In this document: piece after piece, positions 1-13,100 of the stretch
How positions within the stretch are numbered: the stretch's first letter is position 1
Layout: the number at the start of each line of letters is the position of its first letter
Origin: Circinella minor
Taxonomy: Eukaryota; Mucoromycota; Mucoromycetes; Mucorales; Lichtheimiaceae
NCBI GenBank assembly: GCA_016758965.1
Contig: JAEPRB010000079.1
Coordinates: 92,008 to 156,007 of the forward strand
Direction: 5' to 3'
DNA: 64,000 nucleotides
The notes under the pieces: generated by a model
Seen by the model: the letters and a program-made list of their open reading frames with translations, nothing else
Databases searched by the model: none
Told to the model about the DNA's origin: nothing
Made by a program: the position numbers and the translations under genes

Positions 1-1
1 G

Positions 2-62
2 CCATGGCAATTTTGGACAATGTTTGGTGGAGGTGGAAGACGAAAACCCGCAGCAACAGTTT
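2..62 (+). CDS. possible C-terminal end of an upstream gene (partial)
   Basis: Reading from base 2, an open frame gives about 20 residues (starting PWQFWTMFGGGG and ending KPAATV) and stops with TAA at 60-62. The Trp/Phe-rich stretch followed by glycines and basic residues resembles the tail of a small membrane protein. The AT/CA microsatellite right after the stop looks like 3' untranslated sequence. The rest lies outside the window, so the family cannot be named. The stretch is short and could be chance. Confidence 0.35.
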
Positions 63-70
63 AATTCCAT

Positions 71-104
<34 letters not shown>

Positions 105-205
105 CTTTCTTCCTTTATAATAATCATCATATTTCTACAACGCAACCTCTATTATAATAGATCACCATGTCCCTCTACAGTTTTTTTTTTCTTTTTTGCT
201 CTCCT

Positions 206-243
<38 letters not shown>

Positions 244-501
244 TTATAACCATTACCTAGTAATTTATTCATTTATAATATTATTTTTTAGATATCTACT
301 CTACTCAACTCATGATACCCCTTCTTTCCTTCCCTTTTATTTGAAATAATTCTTTTTGCAGCATATTAAAAAAATAATCATTTATCCAAGCCCTCTTTTT
401 CCAAATTTGATTAGTACTCCGCATTAGCGAGAAAAAAAAAGCGCAAAAAAAAAATATTTTCTTGTTCGAACATAACTCAAAATAAAAGAAGAGTAAAGGC
501 A
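63..501. other. intergenic region with microsatellites, upstream of the USP gene
   Basis: This stretch holds a compound CA/TA repeat at about 71-105 and a TA repeat at about 207-242, then T- and A-rich DNA up to the USP start codon. The open frames here are low-complexity readings of the repeats. No other feature is visible. Confidence 0.7.
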
Positions 502-2763
502 ATGACGAAACCTTTCAACGTGAACGCTCATCACCAAAAAAACAACAATAAATACCAATATAAATCTAACTTTAATCGAAACCGGATACAAAAAAATAGC
601 AATAATGATCGCCGTCCTAATGGTTTTCACAACAATAATAAAAAACCACACCAACAAAATAGACCTAACTTGAATCGTCAAAATAACAGCACCACTGCCG
701 TAAAAAAACACGTTCCTCATGATCGTGCTCGACCGCAAACCAATAATCAAATTACTCAAATCAAATTTAAACCTTTTGATAAAAGTCGATTACAACAACA
801 CTGGTTATCAGCTCAACGAGTAGGGCCTGGTCTTATAAACGGTCAAAACACATGTTTTTTAAACTCGGTATTACAATGTTTGACATATACACCTCCATTG
901 GCTCAATATCTACTATCTTCTGGTCATAAGAAGCAATGTAAGATTTATTTATATTCATAAAATGGGGGATATATGTGTATGCATACACAAGATCAAGGAG
1001 AAATTAAATTGATTGGAATTATTCTATTTAAAAAGGCAAAATTACTGGATATTGTGCTCTTTGTGCAATGGAAACTCACGTTAATCGAGTGTTTAAAGAA
1101 TCTAAAGGTGGTATTCGTGGAGCTGCTATTTTACCAAAATATTTTACTGCGAATCTTCAAGGTAAGAGGGGGAAAATCTTTATTTAATATTAAAAAGGGC
1201 GGTATAGATCAAATATTTATTTAATTATTTTTTCTTCATTTTTATTTTTGACAGCTTTATCCCGAACACTCAGATTACGCCGTCAAGAAGATTCACATGA
1301 ATTTTTAATGTTTTTATTTACTGCATTTCAAAAGTCATTATTAAATGGTCTTGGGTAAAGTATCTTATAGATTGTGTATGCTTAACTAGGGTAAATTAAT
1401 TTTATTTACTTACATCGTCATATCAATATATTATGTATGTACAGAAAAGTAAGTCCAAAAGTAGAGGAATCAACTATGTTACATAGTATTTTTGGTGGCC
1501 GTGTCCAATCTCAAGTCCGATGTCAGAGCTGTAAAGCAAAATCAAATACCTTTGAAGCTTTCCTTGATTTGAGTGTGGATATTCATCGAGCTTTCTCGTT
1601 GGAAAAGGCATTAAGTAATTTTGTTAAAGTGGATATGATTGGTGGTAAAGATCCAGATAGTAAATATAAATGCTCAGGGTAAGCTTTTTGTCTCTCTCTT
1701 TATCTCCATTAAATAATTAAAATTACTGGTATTTTTATTATATACTAACACACAATTCAATTTTTTTATCTAGTTGTAATCAAAAAGTCAATGCAGGAAA
1801 ACAAGTAACAATCCGTGATTTGCCCATGATGTTGACTGTTCATTTAAAACGGTTCACATTTGATTTGGAACGTGGATACATGCGAAAAATCTCGGAACGG
1901 ATACAATACCCAGAAGTCATTGATATGGCTCCTTACATTAGTGTTGAAGAAAAACAGAAATTACAAGGAAAAACAAAATATCGACTATATGGTGTCTTGG
2001 TTCATTTGGGTCATAGCTGTAATTCAGGTCATTATTATTCTTATGTGAAAAACTCAGATGGTCAGTGGTATCAAATGGATGACGAAATGGTAAGAAGCTT
2101 AATATGTATATATGTCCCCAGATGAAGAAAGTTGGAATTTAGTAAATTTTTATTAACTATCATTCATTTATTGTAATTGTACAGGTCGAAAAAGCATCAT
2201 TAAAAGAAGTACTTTCGCAACAAGCATATATTCTCTTCTATGCACAAGAAACATCATCTCCAGAATCAACAAAAACAAAAAAGGATGATGAATTATTAAA
2301 GCGAGCTACTGTCAAGGAAGAAGAAAAAGAAGAAAACGTGAAAGAGAAGGAGGAGGAAGAAGAGGAGGAGGAGGAAGAAGAGGAAGAAGAAGAACAGGAC
2401 AGCGTACTTGGAAAACGAAAAAATAACGTCGAAGAAGCATTATTGGATTTATTGGCAAAGAAGAAGAAATTGTCAACAAAGAATGACACAGCTTCAGTGT
2501 TAGTGTCAGATGGTCATGGATCTTGGTATGTACGGTCATCCGAGTTACCTTTCAGATCGCTTCGAGGAAACCTTTCTCCACCTACCTTTAGTGCTGCTAG
2601 CACCGATTTAAGTGCTTGGAATATTCGATCACGCAGTAGTAATGATGAAGAAGAAGAGAAAGAGGAAAAGAAAGAAACTATTAAGACGACTGTTGGCAAG
2701 AAGTACAAAAGACGAGTTGTTCCATGGAATATTACATCAACTACCAAAGACACTACTTGTTAG
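502..2763 (+). CDS. ubiquitin carboxyl-terminal hydrolase, USP family (USP36/Ubp10-like)
   Basis: Deubiquitinating cysteine protease that removes ubiquitin from proteins. Six exons: 502-937, 1036-1161, 1255-1354, 1445-1678, 1774-2089, 2185-2763, giving 596 residues. The Asn/Gln/Lys-rich N-terminus is probably disordered. The Cys box GQNTCFLNSVLQ holds the catalytic Cys at about residue 118. Next come a Zn-binding CALC...CQSC pattern, QEDSHEFL, and the His box (HSCNSGHYYSYV, His about 385) followed by QWYQMDDE. The C-terminal exon is outside the catalytic fold: a long Glu run (about 2338-2397), Lys-rich patches and a KKYKRR motif that could be a nuclear or nucleolar signal. The family (USP) is certain. 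Assignment to the USP36/42-Ubp10 branch is inferred from the Cys and His boxes plus the basic and acidic tail. Confidence 0.9.
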
Positions 2764-5700
2764 TTATTAAATCTTTTACTTTACCTATTTACACATTTTG
2801 TTGCAAAGAAAATAGATGATAATGTCACCTACCTATTGATTTATTCATATACGCACACACGATCACTTTCTCTTACATATGCATCTTTATTCATCTATTA
2901 AACTTGATGTACATATTACAATCTTTGCTTTTTTCCCTCACTAATTACTCTATTATTCGTTCCATATTTAACTGTTTTTATTTTCCATAGATTTTTTTAA
3001 AAAAAATATTTAAATTTCTTGCACACATTATTATATATTACTATTATTGGGTCAATGGTTTTTATTACTATGTAGAAAGGAAAGATGGATAGCGAAGGAG
3101 AGCTTTTAGTTTTATCAATGTATATAGATATGTTGGGAATATTTGACACTGAATCGAAAATCAAGGTGAACTTATCTTGTAAAATGAATTAACAGTAGAA
3201 ACAAACTTCAAACCAATATAATGGTAGCATTCTCCCTTTCCTCCATTTTTTTATGACAACTTCAAGGTGATATGATTAAATACATTGACTTTATGCACAC
3301 TGTTCTATCAACACTATAACTTTTTATTAATCACAACTACTCTGGGAATGTTTTGATCGTAATCTAGTAAGCTATACCGAAAAAAAAAGAGAGACTGAGC
3401 ATAATGCTATATCTATTACGTATGGTCATATACGTATTTTGTAAATTTTTGATCAACATACGTATCAAAATAGAACTCTGCCAAAGTATCACATGCATCA
3501 TGTCGCCCTGTGCTAAGGCATATGATATCGTACACCATGATCGCTGAGAACAAGGTCTTAGTGAGGATGAAGATGAGAATGTGCTGTGCGTGTGCGCGAA
3601 TGTAGGTCCATCAAGTGGATGCTTCACCGCCTCTTCAGTAAGTCTTTAAAGATACGCGGTGCTATTGAAACCCATATTTTTATTACTACACGTCTCTTTC
3701 CCAGAGTTGGATCATAAAGAACGGATCGACGCTGCTTGGCGTAGCAAAACTGAGTGTTTCCACCAAGGTCAGTGATTTTTCGAGGGAGATCGAGGGTCGC
3801 TTTGATGTGATCACTCTTGGAATTGTAACTTTTTAAAGTTATGGTCAAGGTATAACTTTATAAACATTTTTTATTTATTTTTTCTTTATTACTCTTCTTA
3901 AACTTGTATTATTCCATTTACCACACAATAATATGTTAAATAAAATATATAAAATGATTAAAAGATCATCACCTTAAAACCAAAAAGTAGAATAAAACTT
4001 CCATGATATAAAGAAATCTATTTTGCATTATTATTTTCCAATGCAATAATAATGACGATCATTCTATTGAAATTACTACCCTATATAGGAATTTGATTGT
4101 GTACCATACTGAAGATATATTCAGCCTAACAAAGCTATTTTTTTTCTTGTACGTAATTGTTTATATTGGAGAGAGTTGTCATCAACCAGTAACGCATCCC
4201 TGTGGATGCATATGTAAACTCTACTCAAATGTGACTCGAGCTGATTGCCGATATATTCATACGTAAATCACGTTTAAGATTCTTAAACAAGATCATGTCT
4301 AAGAGAAAAAAAGCTTTTTTTAAACAGTTAAAAGAGATGATAACTATTTGAATCTGTGTTCATTGAATATAATTATACTCCCCTTCAAATAGATCTCTAG
4401 TCATTAAAAATCACCCTTTTTGTCTACGCCTCCCATTTGTTATTGTTTCCCACCGAAAGAAAGTAACCAGATCATCATATTCACTTTATTAACAGTCATG
4501 TAGTAGTCATGTTTGCTACTGCAGATAATCGAGAAAACCTCCCTTTCCTATTTTTTCTTGAGACCATAAAGTAGAGAATAAAACCATATAAACTGTTGCT
4601 AAAACAGCATTTAAAATTAATGATTGATCTATTCTACGTATTTATTCTCAGTTTTGGTGCGTTTTATTCTACAATTTGCCATGTGATATATTTTTTTATT
4701 TGGGCAAGGTATATATAATTTGTATTATAGAATTCGTTTTTATTATGAAAAATACAATGTACTAATTATTTTGTAGTAAAAATTAGGTATATAAAAAATT
4801 GGAAATACTTAATAATCAGAAGATGCTACATATGTATTAATTAATAATAACAGCGAGCTCAAGGGTGTAATACGTAAAAGGCCTTTTTTTTACCCAGATG
4901 ATACACCTGGGCATATTATTATTAAAATATTTACTACTACTATTGTACTTTATCAAGTTAGTCTACAGAAAATGAACATGGCGACAGGAATCATATTTTT
5001 GAGTTTCCTTGATAATTGCTGCAATATTATTATGATATGCTATCAAATAAAATGATCTAAATACGTAACAATAATGAAAATGAAAAGGACGATCATTTAA
5101 TAAAATCAGTGTAATCGGGGTTATCCTTAATAGAGCCCTGTTCATCTAACTGTTTTTCTTTTGTATTATTATGTTAGTAATTAGTCTACTGTTTTTAATA
5201 AACCATCAATACATTGTTCTACGGTATAATACTATGATACAGACAGCAACTGGAACAAAGCTTCACTCCTCTAAAAGCATAATAGATAATTGTCCCTTAA
5301 TTACGTACATGTAATTTTTTGGGCTGTCGCTATAAACCCTCAATTCAAAGAGAGCCTCCTTCTTACACCACTCTATATATAAAAAAAGAAGGTTTAAAAC
5401 TTTATTTTGAATTGTTGGATAAATTCGTTGTTATTAGTTGTGATTAAAAGGCAACAATAAGAAAAAAAGGTTAGGTTTAATTTACTGTACGTAGCTGTAA
5501 AAAAAGTAACAAAAGTGAGAGTAACGAACTCTATTAATGTATATAATTCTTGGGAGCTTGTTTTACTATATATTATAAACCATTACCATGGTCACCACTT
5601 ATCAAACATACGACGTATTTTATCACCTCCCCATAAAAAAAAGCGTTGATATATAACCTATGTATAAAAGGAGAACGAGTATAATATGCACACAGATCCA

Positions 5701-6579
5701 GAAGAGCGCAATTATGAGATGCTGTATACTTTGTTGATATTATTCTTAATTATAGGATATGCTGAAGACAACAAATCAAATATTCGAAAACTATTTCATA
5801 ATCTTACTTTCTAATTTCTTCTTCAAGAACAACTCTAACAATTGTAAATTTAATAATAAATAAAAGGCTATACTTTTTATAGAAAAAGTCGACATGGAAT
5901 AATTATATTCATTGTTATTTGTGATGGTAGAAAATATATGTGCGTATAAATTATTCTGTTCTTTGCTACCATTACCCTAATTCATAAAACCCCTAAAAGC
6001 AACGTGGTTGTTAAACGTTTGTTCGCAATCGATGGTTGGAAACTTTAGGTTAGAAAGGAGTGAAAGAGAATACACCCCTTACCTGAAAAAAAAGGAAATC
6101 ATCTTTTCTCCTTAATAAAATAACGTGTTGCAGGGAGAAAAAATGGGGAAAGGCTTCAGGACAGAAAGGGATATAGGGACAGGGGCGGTACACACAGGAA
6201 TTAGAAAGAGAAAAACGCGTTCAATGAAATAAATTTCACAAAATAAAGACAAACAATTATATAGTCTTATATTAATAATCAATAAAAAAAAAATCAAACA
6301 GTTACTATTTATATTTTTATTATAATTAAAGTGATTATTGTATGAAAGAAGGTACTAATATAATATTTTCAAAATAATAAAATGAAAGTTGTATTAAAAC
6401 AAAAGTTGTATATGTAAATGTATAGTATGTATGTGAAAAATTGCTATTTTACAAAAAAAGATAATAAAAAAAGAAGCTATCAAAATGATTTATAAGTATT
6501 TGTATAATGTAATAGTATAAGTGAAAAAAAAAAAAGAATGCGTGTATGTGTAAAAATAAAACTAGAAAGAAAGGAAAGG
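2764..6579. other. 3.8 kb gene-poor AT-rich region
   Basis: The first ~300 bases are probably the 3' untranslated region of the USP gene. The rest is AT-rich and rich in stops in all frames. One patch at about 3364-3848 is richer in GC and has two abutting minus-strand frames (listed separately). The other open frames are short and low in complexity. The final ~280 bases before 6580 are probably the 3' end of the kinase transcript. No RNA gene was recognised. Confidence 0.6.
3364..3848 (-). pseudogene. possible decayed coding fragment of unknown origin
   Basis: On the minus strand an open stretch of about 74 residues (3848 to 3624, ending in LLKRR and a stop) is followed directly by a second frame of about 87 residues in another phase. 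The patch has noticeably higher GC than the surrounding desert and a protein-like composition (for example a KITDLGGNTQFCYAKQRR segment), as expected for an old coding sequence broken by stops and frameshifts. I do not recognise the family. A transposase relic is one possibility, but no terminal repeats are visible next to it. Confidence 0.25.
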
Positions 6580-7932
6580 TTAAGGGTGATTAAAGAGACA
6601 ATATTGAGAAAAGCTAAAATCAGCAGAAACTTCAATTTCCATTTTTTCAGACACTTGGATACCAGTAACGTGTGGTACTGAGAAATAATCAGCTTGAGAT
6701 GTCAGTGAAGAAACAGAGGAACAAGATGACGAAGAAAAGCAAGGAGAGGGAGGTGTAGCAGGTAATCGGTATGATGGCGGTGTATATGATGTGTGTACTT
6801 GATGTGAATGAATGGGGGTAGTTGTAGGTTTGTTGGTGTTTTTAATAGTAGTTCTGTTGGCAGCAACGCGTGCAATACTTGGTTCAAATTTCGCTTGAGG
6901 GTCTTCATCATCGCTAAAACCATTAATGTAGTTGCATAAAGTATGCATAAAAGATGGAGAGTATTTTAATGTGGTAGTGGCAGGTTGTCGAGGAACAGTG
7001 GTAGTTGGGGCAGTAGGTGTATGTTCAGTTTTGCGCAATGATGTTGTATTATTATTTTTAGTTGCAGTAAACGATTTCATAGAAGCAACCCGTAAACGTA
7101 ATTCAGGAAGTGACATTCGACGAGCTGGATCCAAACAAAAAATACGTAATAAAAGTTCATTCATTTCATCTGAAATACATGGTAGAATAGTTTTGAAAAA
7201 TCTTTTAGGCTTCTTGACATAGTTAGAAAAAGTTGGATCTTTCATGGTAGCCTGACGCCATGGATTTCGTCCAGCAGTCAGATTCACAAGAATTACGCCC
7301 AAACTCCAAATATCATTTTGTCTTGTACTATAACCTTTAACACGTTCATTATTTTTTATCAATTGACCTTGACATTCTGGGGAAAAGTAAAAACTAGAGC
7401 CACATCCAAATTCGGCAGAAACAGACTGTGTTGTTGCTAAACCAAAATCGGCCAACTTGACTTGCATATTGGAAAACATCAAGATGTTCTCGGGTTTTAA
7501 ATCACGATGAGCAATGCCCAATTGATGACAATGATGAACGGCATCTAAGATTTGTAAAAATACGTGTTTAATCGATCGATTGTTACCGACAATACCTTGT
7601 TGCTGTGTAATGGCAGTGAATAAATCACCACCTGGCGCATATTCCAACACAATGAATGTTCGGTTACTCTCTTGTTCCCGAACAACTTTTTGAAATGTTA
7701 ATACACCTTTATGACCTGATACACGAGTATGAAGTTCGATTTCATTTTTGGCTGTTCCTGGCTTGGTAATAAGTTTGACTGCATATCGACGATTAGTGGG
7801 AACGTGAACAGCAAAGTAGACGATCCCATAAGCACCAACGCCGAGTAAGGAGATTAATTGAATTGATTTTTTGTCGATAAAAGTATTTATAAGTGATTTT
7901 GGATTAAATCCTGATGACGCTGGTAGTCCCAT
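6580..7932 (-). CDS. serine/threonine protein kinase, Ran1/Vhs1/Sks1-like
   Basis: Single-exon gene of 450 residues; ATG at 7932. The kinase domain covers about residues 25-290. The glycine-rich loop is GVGAYGIVYFAV (31-42), the catalytic lysine is in AVKL (Lys53), the catalytic loop is HRDLKPEN (142-149), the metal-binding DFG is at 162-164, and an SPE replaces APE. The activation segment GCGSSFYFSPECQ is typical of the fungal Ran1/Pat1, Vhs1 and Sks1 kinases, which link nutrient state to cell cycle, meiosis or glucose signalling. The C-terminal ~160 residues are Ser/Thr/Pro-rich and probably disordered and regulatory. The gene stands alone between two large gene-poor stretches. The kinase call is certain; the subfamily is likely. 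Confidence 0.93.
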   Translation of the reverse strand: MGLPASSGFNPKSLINTFIDKKSIQLISLLGVGAYGIVYFAVHVPTNRRYAVKLITKPGTAKNEIELHTRVSGHKGVLTFQKVVREQESNRTFIVLEYAPGGDLFTAITQQQGIVGNNRSIKHVFLQILDAVHHCHQLGIAHRDLKPENILMFSNMQVKLADFGLATTQSVSAEFGCGSSFYFSPECQGQLIKNNERVKGYSTRQNDIWSLGVILVNLTAGRNPWRQATMKDPTFSNYVKKPKRFFKTILPCISDEMNELLLRIFCLDPARRMSLPELRLRVASMKSFTATKNNNTTSLRKTEHTPTAPTTTVPRQPATTTLKYSPSFMHTLCNYINGFSDDEDPQAKFEPSIARVAANRTTIKNTNKPTTTPIHSHQVHTSYTPPSYRLPATPPSPCFSSSSCSSVSSLTSQADYFSVPHVTGIQVSEKMEIEVSADFSFSQYCLFNHP

Positions 7933-8929
7933 TATATTAATATATTAAAGCGAAAGTAAAGAAAAGTTAAAGAATCAAAGGGATTAAGAAGAAAAAATAA
8001 TGAATGTGTTTCATAACGAAACAATAGACTATATATATGTATTCAAAATTTTGACATACATCTTATACCAATTAACTTTGTTCTCGAAAAAGGAAGACGA
8101 TCCGTGTAGGAGACTACACACTTCACAAAGAAAAATAGCCCCTTAATGTACAAAAAAACTAGTAATACGATCAGCATTATTATTATTATTATTATTATTA
8201 ATAGAAATAGAAAAAAGAACGCCTTTAATCATTTACCCCCTACTAGTTATTTGTTTAGCTTCCTAAAGTGGTTTATTCATGATCACTCGCCTCTCTTTTT
8301 TTTCTTCCATGGTAACACAAAAACAGTTATTAGGCAAGTATTTGCCATGGAAATAACAAGAAAATATCAAACTACTTTGATTAAAACAAGAACATTTGTC
8401 CGGAAAAGAATAATCTTATTCAAGTACGTCCCATTCGCACGCACAACAACTTTTTTTGTTCTTTTGAGATTTTTTCTTCTAGTAAGGAACCCCACCCCCA
8501 ATGCGAGAAATATAATATATATTATTAACAGTAATACACGCCTCCAATGATTTTTTAGTGTCCCTAGAAGACTCAAAGACATACATGCACAACAGACTGG
8601 TTGATTAGCAAGAAGTCTATATACACGGGAGAGATGGAGTGAAGAAGATATTAATATGAGGCTGTTTGACTTGCAAAATTTTTTTTTCTACGGATCATGC
8701 AATATTCTAAATGTATTTCCTAATCTTGGCCATAAGTAATGGAATTGTTGTTGTTGACGATGATGATGATAGTAGTAATGAAACTATATAACAACAACAA
8801 AAAAGGTGTGCAATAGTATTTAGTGATCTTTTATTTTACTTTCCTTTTCTTTCTCCACTTTTCTCCTTCTGTATCCTTTGATCTTCTCTATGTATGTTAA
8901 ACATTCTTCCATTTCCATTTTCATCAGAA

Positions 8930-8967
<38 letters not shown>

Positions 8968-10161
8968 CTCCTGATTCTTTTAACCCCCCCTTTTCTTATC
9001 AATATTTTTTTTTGAACTTCACTTAAAAAAGGTGGTCTTTCCATCGTAAATCATCGTACTCGACTTTATACGATTTCATATCTAAAACTCTCTTCATTTA
9101 ACTATCAGCCAAGGAAAGTGAGAAAAAGAAGAGATGGGGCCGGCAGAAGAAGAAAAAAGATGATGAAGAGTATAGAGAGAACAAGAGAGTTAACCATAAA
9201 AGACAATTATACAATTTTCTTTCGTGGCAAGCTCAATCGCGTTCTATACCACAAAAAAAAGGGGCTTTATTATATGCAAAAGAGAACCAAGTCAATTTGC
9301 TCCTCAAAACAAGTATATGCACAAGAAAAAAAGTTTATAATAAGACATAATGCTACAACTACTGAATACGTTACATCAAACCAGTAAGAACACGTTTTGT
9401 TGGTTCATGTATACAGAAACGTGGAAATCTTATACGTATATTAAATATGCAAGTCATACTTTTTTTCCCGGGAAAAAAACAATAAACTTCTAGTTGATTA
9501 TAGTTGCTAAGCAAAAATAAAAAACCTGTTTTGAATTATTATTATTTTTTCAATCACACATACGTAAAAGTCAGTAAAGAATAATTATAAAAAAAATCGA
9601 CTGATACCTCATCCATAAATAAAATGACAACCTTTTTTCCGAGTATGTAGTTGTTATGATACTTCTGCAACAGACGCCTTTTTTTTTTAGAATACTTTAT
9701 TATGCCCGATAAAGTTACCATAAATGATAGTTTATGGTTTGTAACTTCTTTTTGACTATGTAACTACGTATAACTCTAGTTATTGAGATATAGCAGCAGT
9801 ATAGTGTCTAATAATAATAGCATAATAACAACCAGTAGTAACTCTATGTTTATATGGGTGACCTGCAGAGTTAATTATTTCATGCAGTCAATTTTTGTTA
9901 CATGCGGATAGTTATCGATAGGAAAAAAAAAGTTTTTAACAATAACAATCCCTTGCAGCTTAAAAACCATATGTTCACCTTATTAAAGTTCTTGAATTTA
10001 TTAAGCTTTTTTTTTATTTCACCCTTTTTTTATTTTATTAATATTGTTATTTTCATTATTTTATGAAAAATATACTATGATCCAGAAAAGTAAGCAAAAA
10101 AAAAAAAAAATAGACACGGGTTTAAGCTAAATAACGGACAGCTTTTTTTTTTTATATAATC
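7933..10161. other. 2.2 kb gene-poor region with microsatellites
   Basis: Upstream (promoter) side of the kinase and downstream side of the histone deacetylase. It contains an ATT repeat at about 8176-8201 and a TA repeat at about 8932-8965. The open frames on both strands are lysine-, isoleucine- or arginine-rich low-complexity readings with no recognisable domain. Nothing else is seen. Confidence 0.6.
8932..8965. repeat. TA dinucleotide microsatellite
   Basis: About 17 uninterrupted TA units in the gene-poor region. Similar TA tracts occur at about 207-242, 18289-18315, 38969-38991, 54533-54557, 57873-57896 and 62717-62737, mostly in introns or flanking DNA. Confidence 0.9.
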
Positions 10162-13100
10162 CTAATCTTCAATTTCACCATCTTCCAAATCCAAGGCGCT
10201 ATTATTATCATTAATATTCCCTGCCTCTACTTCTTTATTAACTTGCTCTTGTTCTTCTTTCTTTTGATTTGGTTCCTGTTCTTGTGAAACAGCACGAGAT
10301 GGTGTGCTATTATCGGATTCAGATGGACTTGCTGGATTGGGAGGTACAATAACTGTAGAAGCTACTGCTGATGCTACTGCAGCTGCTACTGCTTCTGAAG
10401 GTTGTTGCTCTTTTTCTTGGTCCTTTTCAACGGATGGTGATGGTTCCTTTGGTGTTTCTTGTGTATCTTTTTCTTTTGATGGTTCTTTTGGTGATTCTTT
10501 TTGTTCTTGTTGGGGATGTGATGATGGACCTGGTGAAACTGATTTACTAGAAGAAACTACTTCACCTTCTTCTTCACTTTCCATAACTGTATCTTCTGCA
10601 GTAGTAGTATTTAGTTTAGGTGAGGAAGACGTCTGTACAGTGATATCCTTTGTTGGTTCTCCTGATTCTTTAGACGTTTCTGTTTCCTTTTCTACTATTG
10701 ATTCTGGTATTTTTGACGGTGATGTGGATGATTGTGGTTTTGGTGATAATTGTTTCTCTTTTTCTACTTCTTCCGTAGTGGTTGATTGTGCTAATATTGT
10801 TGAATTAACATAATTATTAGCTTTTCTTCATCTTTCTCTTACATACAGGCAAAGATCCCTATCTTTTTCCACCCCTATTTTTTTTTTTTTTTTTTTACCT
10901 TTTTCTGCTTCCTCTTTCATAGTTGCATCCGAATTTACATCCGTTGCCCCTGATTCTGGTACTTGTTCATTTGGTTTTTGTGTTGATGATGTATTATCAT
11001 TATTATTTATGTTATTATTATCTGATTCTTGAGGTTCAGCTTTAATTTTATCAGCATGCAGTGTCTCCTCAATTTGTTCTTCTTCTTCCTGCGTCATTAC
11101 TACTCCTTCCATACGATCCACTCTATCTTCTTCTTCTACTACTTCTTCCATACTTGTTGCCGATAATGATGATGATGCTCGAGTATGATCTTTATTAGTA
11201 TTACCATTTAATCGACTACCATTACTTTCATTCCCAGTATAATTTTCATCGTAAGACTGATAATTTCGACTTGTCAAGTTTTGTACTGTTCCTTGTGCTT
11301 CACCCTCATCAGAATCATAAAATTCATTATCAGGTACAATACGTCTATCCCAAAATGATTCTGTATTATCATGAGTTTCTGATTAAATAAAATAGAAAGC
11401 GAAAGAAGTAATAATAATAAAATGAAAATAAAAATAAAAATGAAGCGGAAGAAAGAGATAAAGAGAATCTATACTTACGGGGATAACGATCATCAGCATC
11501 TTCTTCATCCTCATCGTCCGATCCGTATTGATCTCCAGGGACCTCTATAAAAACCATCATATTAATATTGTATATATGTTTATATCTCATAATGGTGTAA
11601 ATGATAATTCCGTTTTAATTCTTCAAATACACAAATAGTTACCTTGCATCTGAACACTAGGAGCAAACATTGTCCTTGAGAGATTCTCGAATACTTGAAC
11701 TCTAATAGTAAAAGAACGAAAAAAAGTCATTTAAATATTAACATTATATTTAATGGCGAAAACATACTTTAAGAAAATGAAAACGTAAAAGGGAGGCAAG
11801 TAAAATACAAAAAGAGGGCCCATTGTATGTATATGTATGGATGTATGTGCGTAATAATAATAATAGAAAAAAATTTCTTCCAACTTACTTTATCTTTTCG
11901 AGGTAATCGAGGGTGTTCATATTCTCCATATTACTAGGGCGTACGTCTAATTTATAATCAGGACCGAAATATTCATAATAATCATTATATGGCATTTCTA
12001 TTATTATTATGGATTATCATTATTATGATTAGTAAACAATATTATATGACCAAAGACAAAAAGCTCATGAGTAACAAGATCACTAACTCTATATTCATAC
12101 CTGGTCCAATGTCTTCACCTACAACAACACCTGTTTCATAAGCCCATGCTCTTGCAACATTACGCATTGTATAACCTCCTCCACCAAGAACAAGTGTTGG
12201 ATAATTGAATTTTTTCACAAATTCAACACAATTAGCATGTCCCTTCATTGATAAGTTGAAACAACCTAATTTATCACCACTCAATGAATCACCACCACAT
12301 TGTAAAACAATAGCAGAAGGTTGATACCATTCAACTACTTTTTCAATTGTCTATATGCCCAGCATAAAATAATAGGTATATCAGTGTCATTCAATGTTAC
12401 TATGTTTATATATCACTTACTGGTTCAAAAACAGACTTGTAGCTTTCATCATCGATACCATCACGAAGTGGAAAATTGACACTATAATATTTTCCTCGAC
12501 CAGCACCCACATCCTAAAAATAATAATAATAATCCATTTAGCTTCAATTCTACCTTTTCGCCCCCTCCTCTATTTTTTAATTTTCTCTTTTTTTTTCAAT
12601 CTCTTTCTTCTAGTTTCATCGCAGTCTTTTTTTTTTCCATTATAAAAAAAAAAAGAAACGATATGCACTGACCTTGAGTTCACCTGTACCAGGGAAAAAT
12701 TCACCATATTTATGGAAACTAACAGTCATGACACGATCGGTTGTATAAAAAGCTTCTTCAACACCATCACCATGATGAACATCGATATCAATATATAAAA
12801 CACGAGCATAATAACGTAATAATTCCAAAATACCAAGAACAATATCATTGACATAACAAAATCCAGAAGCTTCTGCTTTTTTTGCATGATGTAAACCACC
12901 AGCCCAATTGATAGCAATGTCACACAAACCGCGATTTAATCTTGCAGCACCCTCTAAAAAAATTATATAATATCATTATGGATATACATTAGTATTCAGG
13001 ATTAGTTATATGATTATTTTGTAATTATTCAACCTCTTTTTTCTTAATGATTTTCCATTTTTAATAACTAAATATTATTATTATTATTACCCATGGATCC

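Noticed and set aside
8146..8550. Plus-strand open frame of 134 codons in a gene-poor stretch
   Set aside because: Its start is a run of Ile from an ATT microsatellite and the rest is basic and hydrophobic without any motif.
9118..9387. Plus-strand Arg/Lys-rich open frame of 89 codons
   Set aside because: Purine-rich low complexity, no good start context and no recognisable domain.
10304..10813. Plus-strand Ser/Gly/Asp-rich open frame opposite the HDAC tail
   Set aside because: Mirror reading of the Glu/Ser/Thr-rich HDAC tail on the minus strand; no start context or domain.
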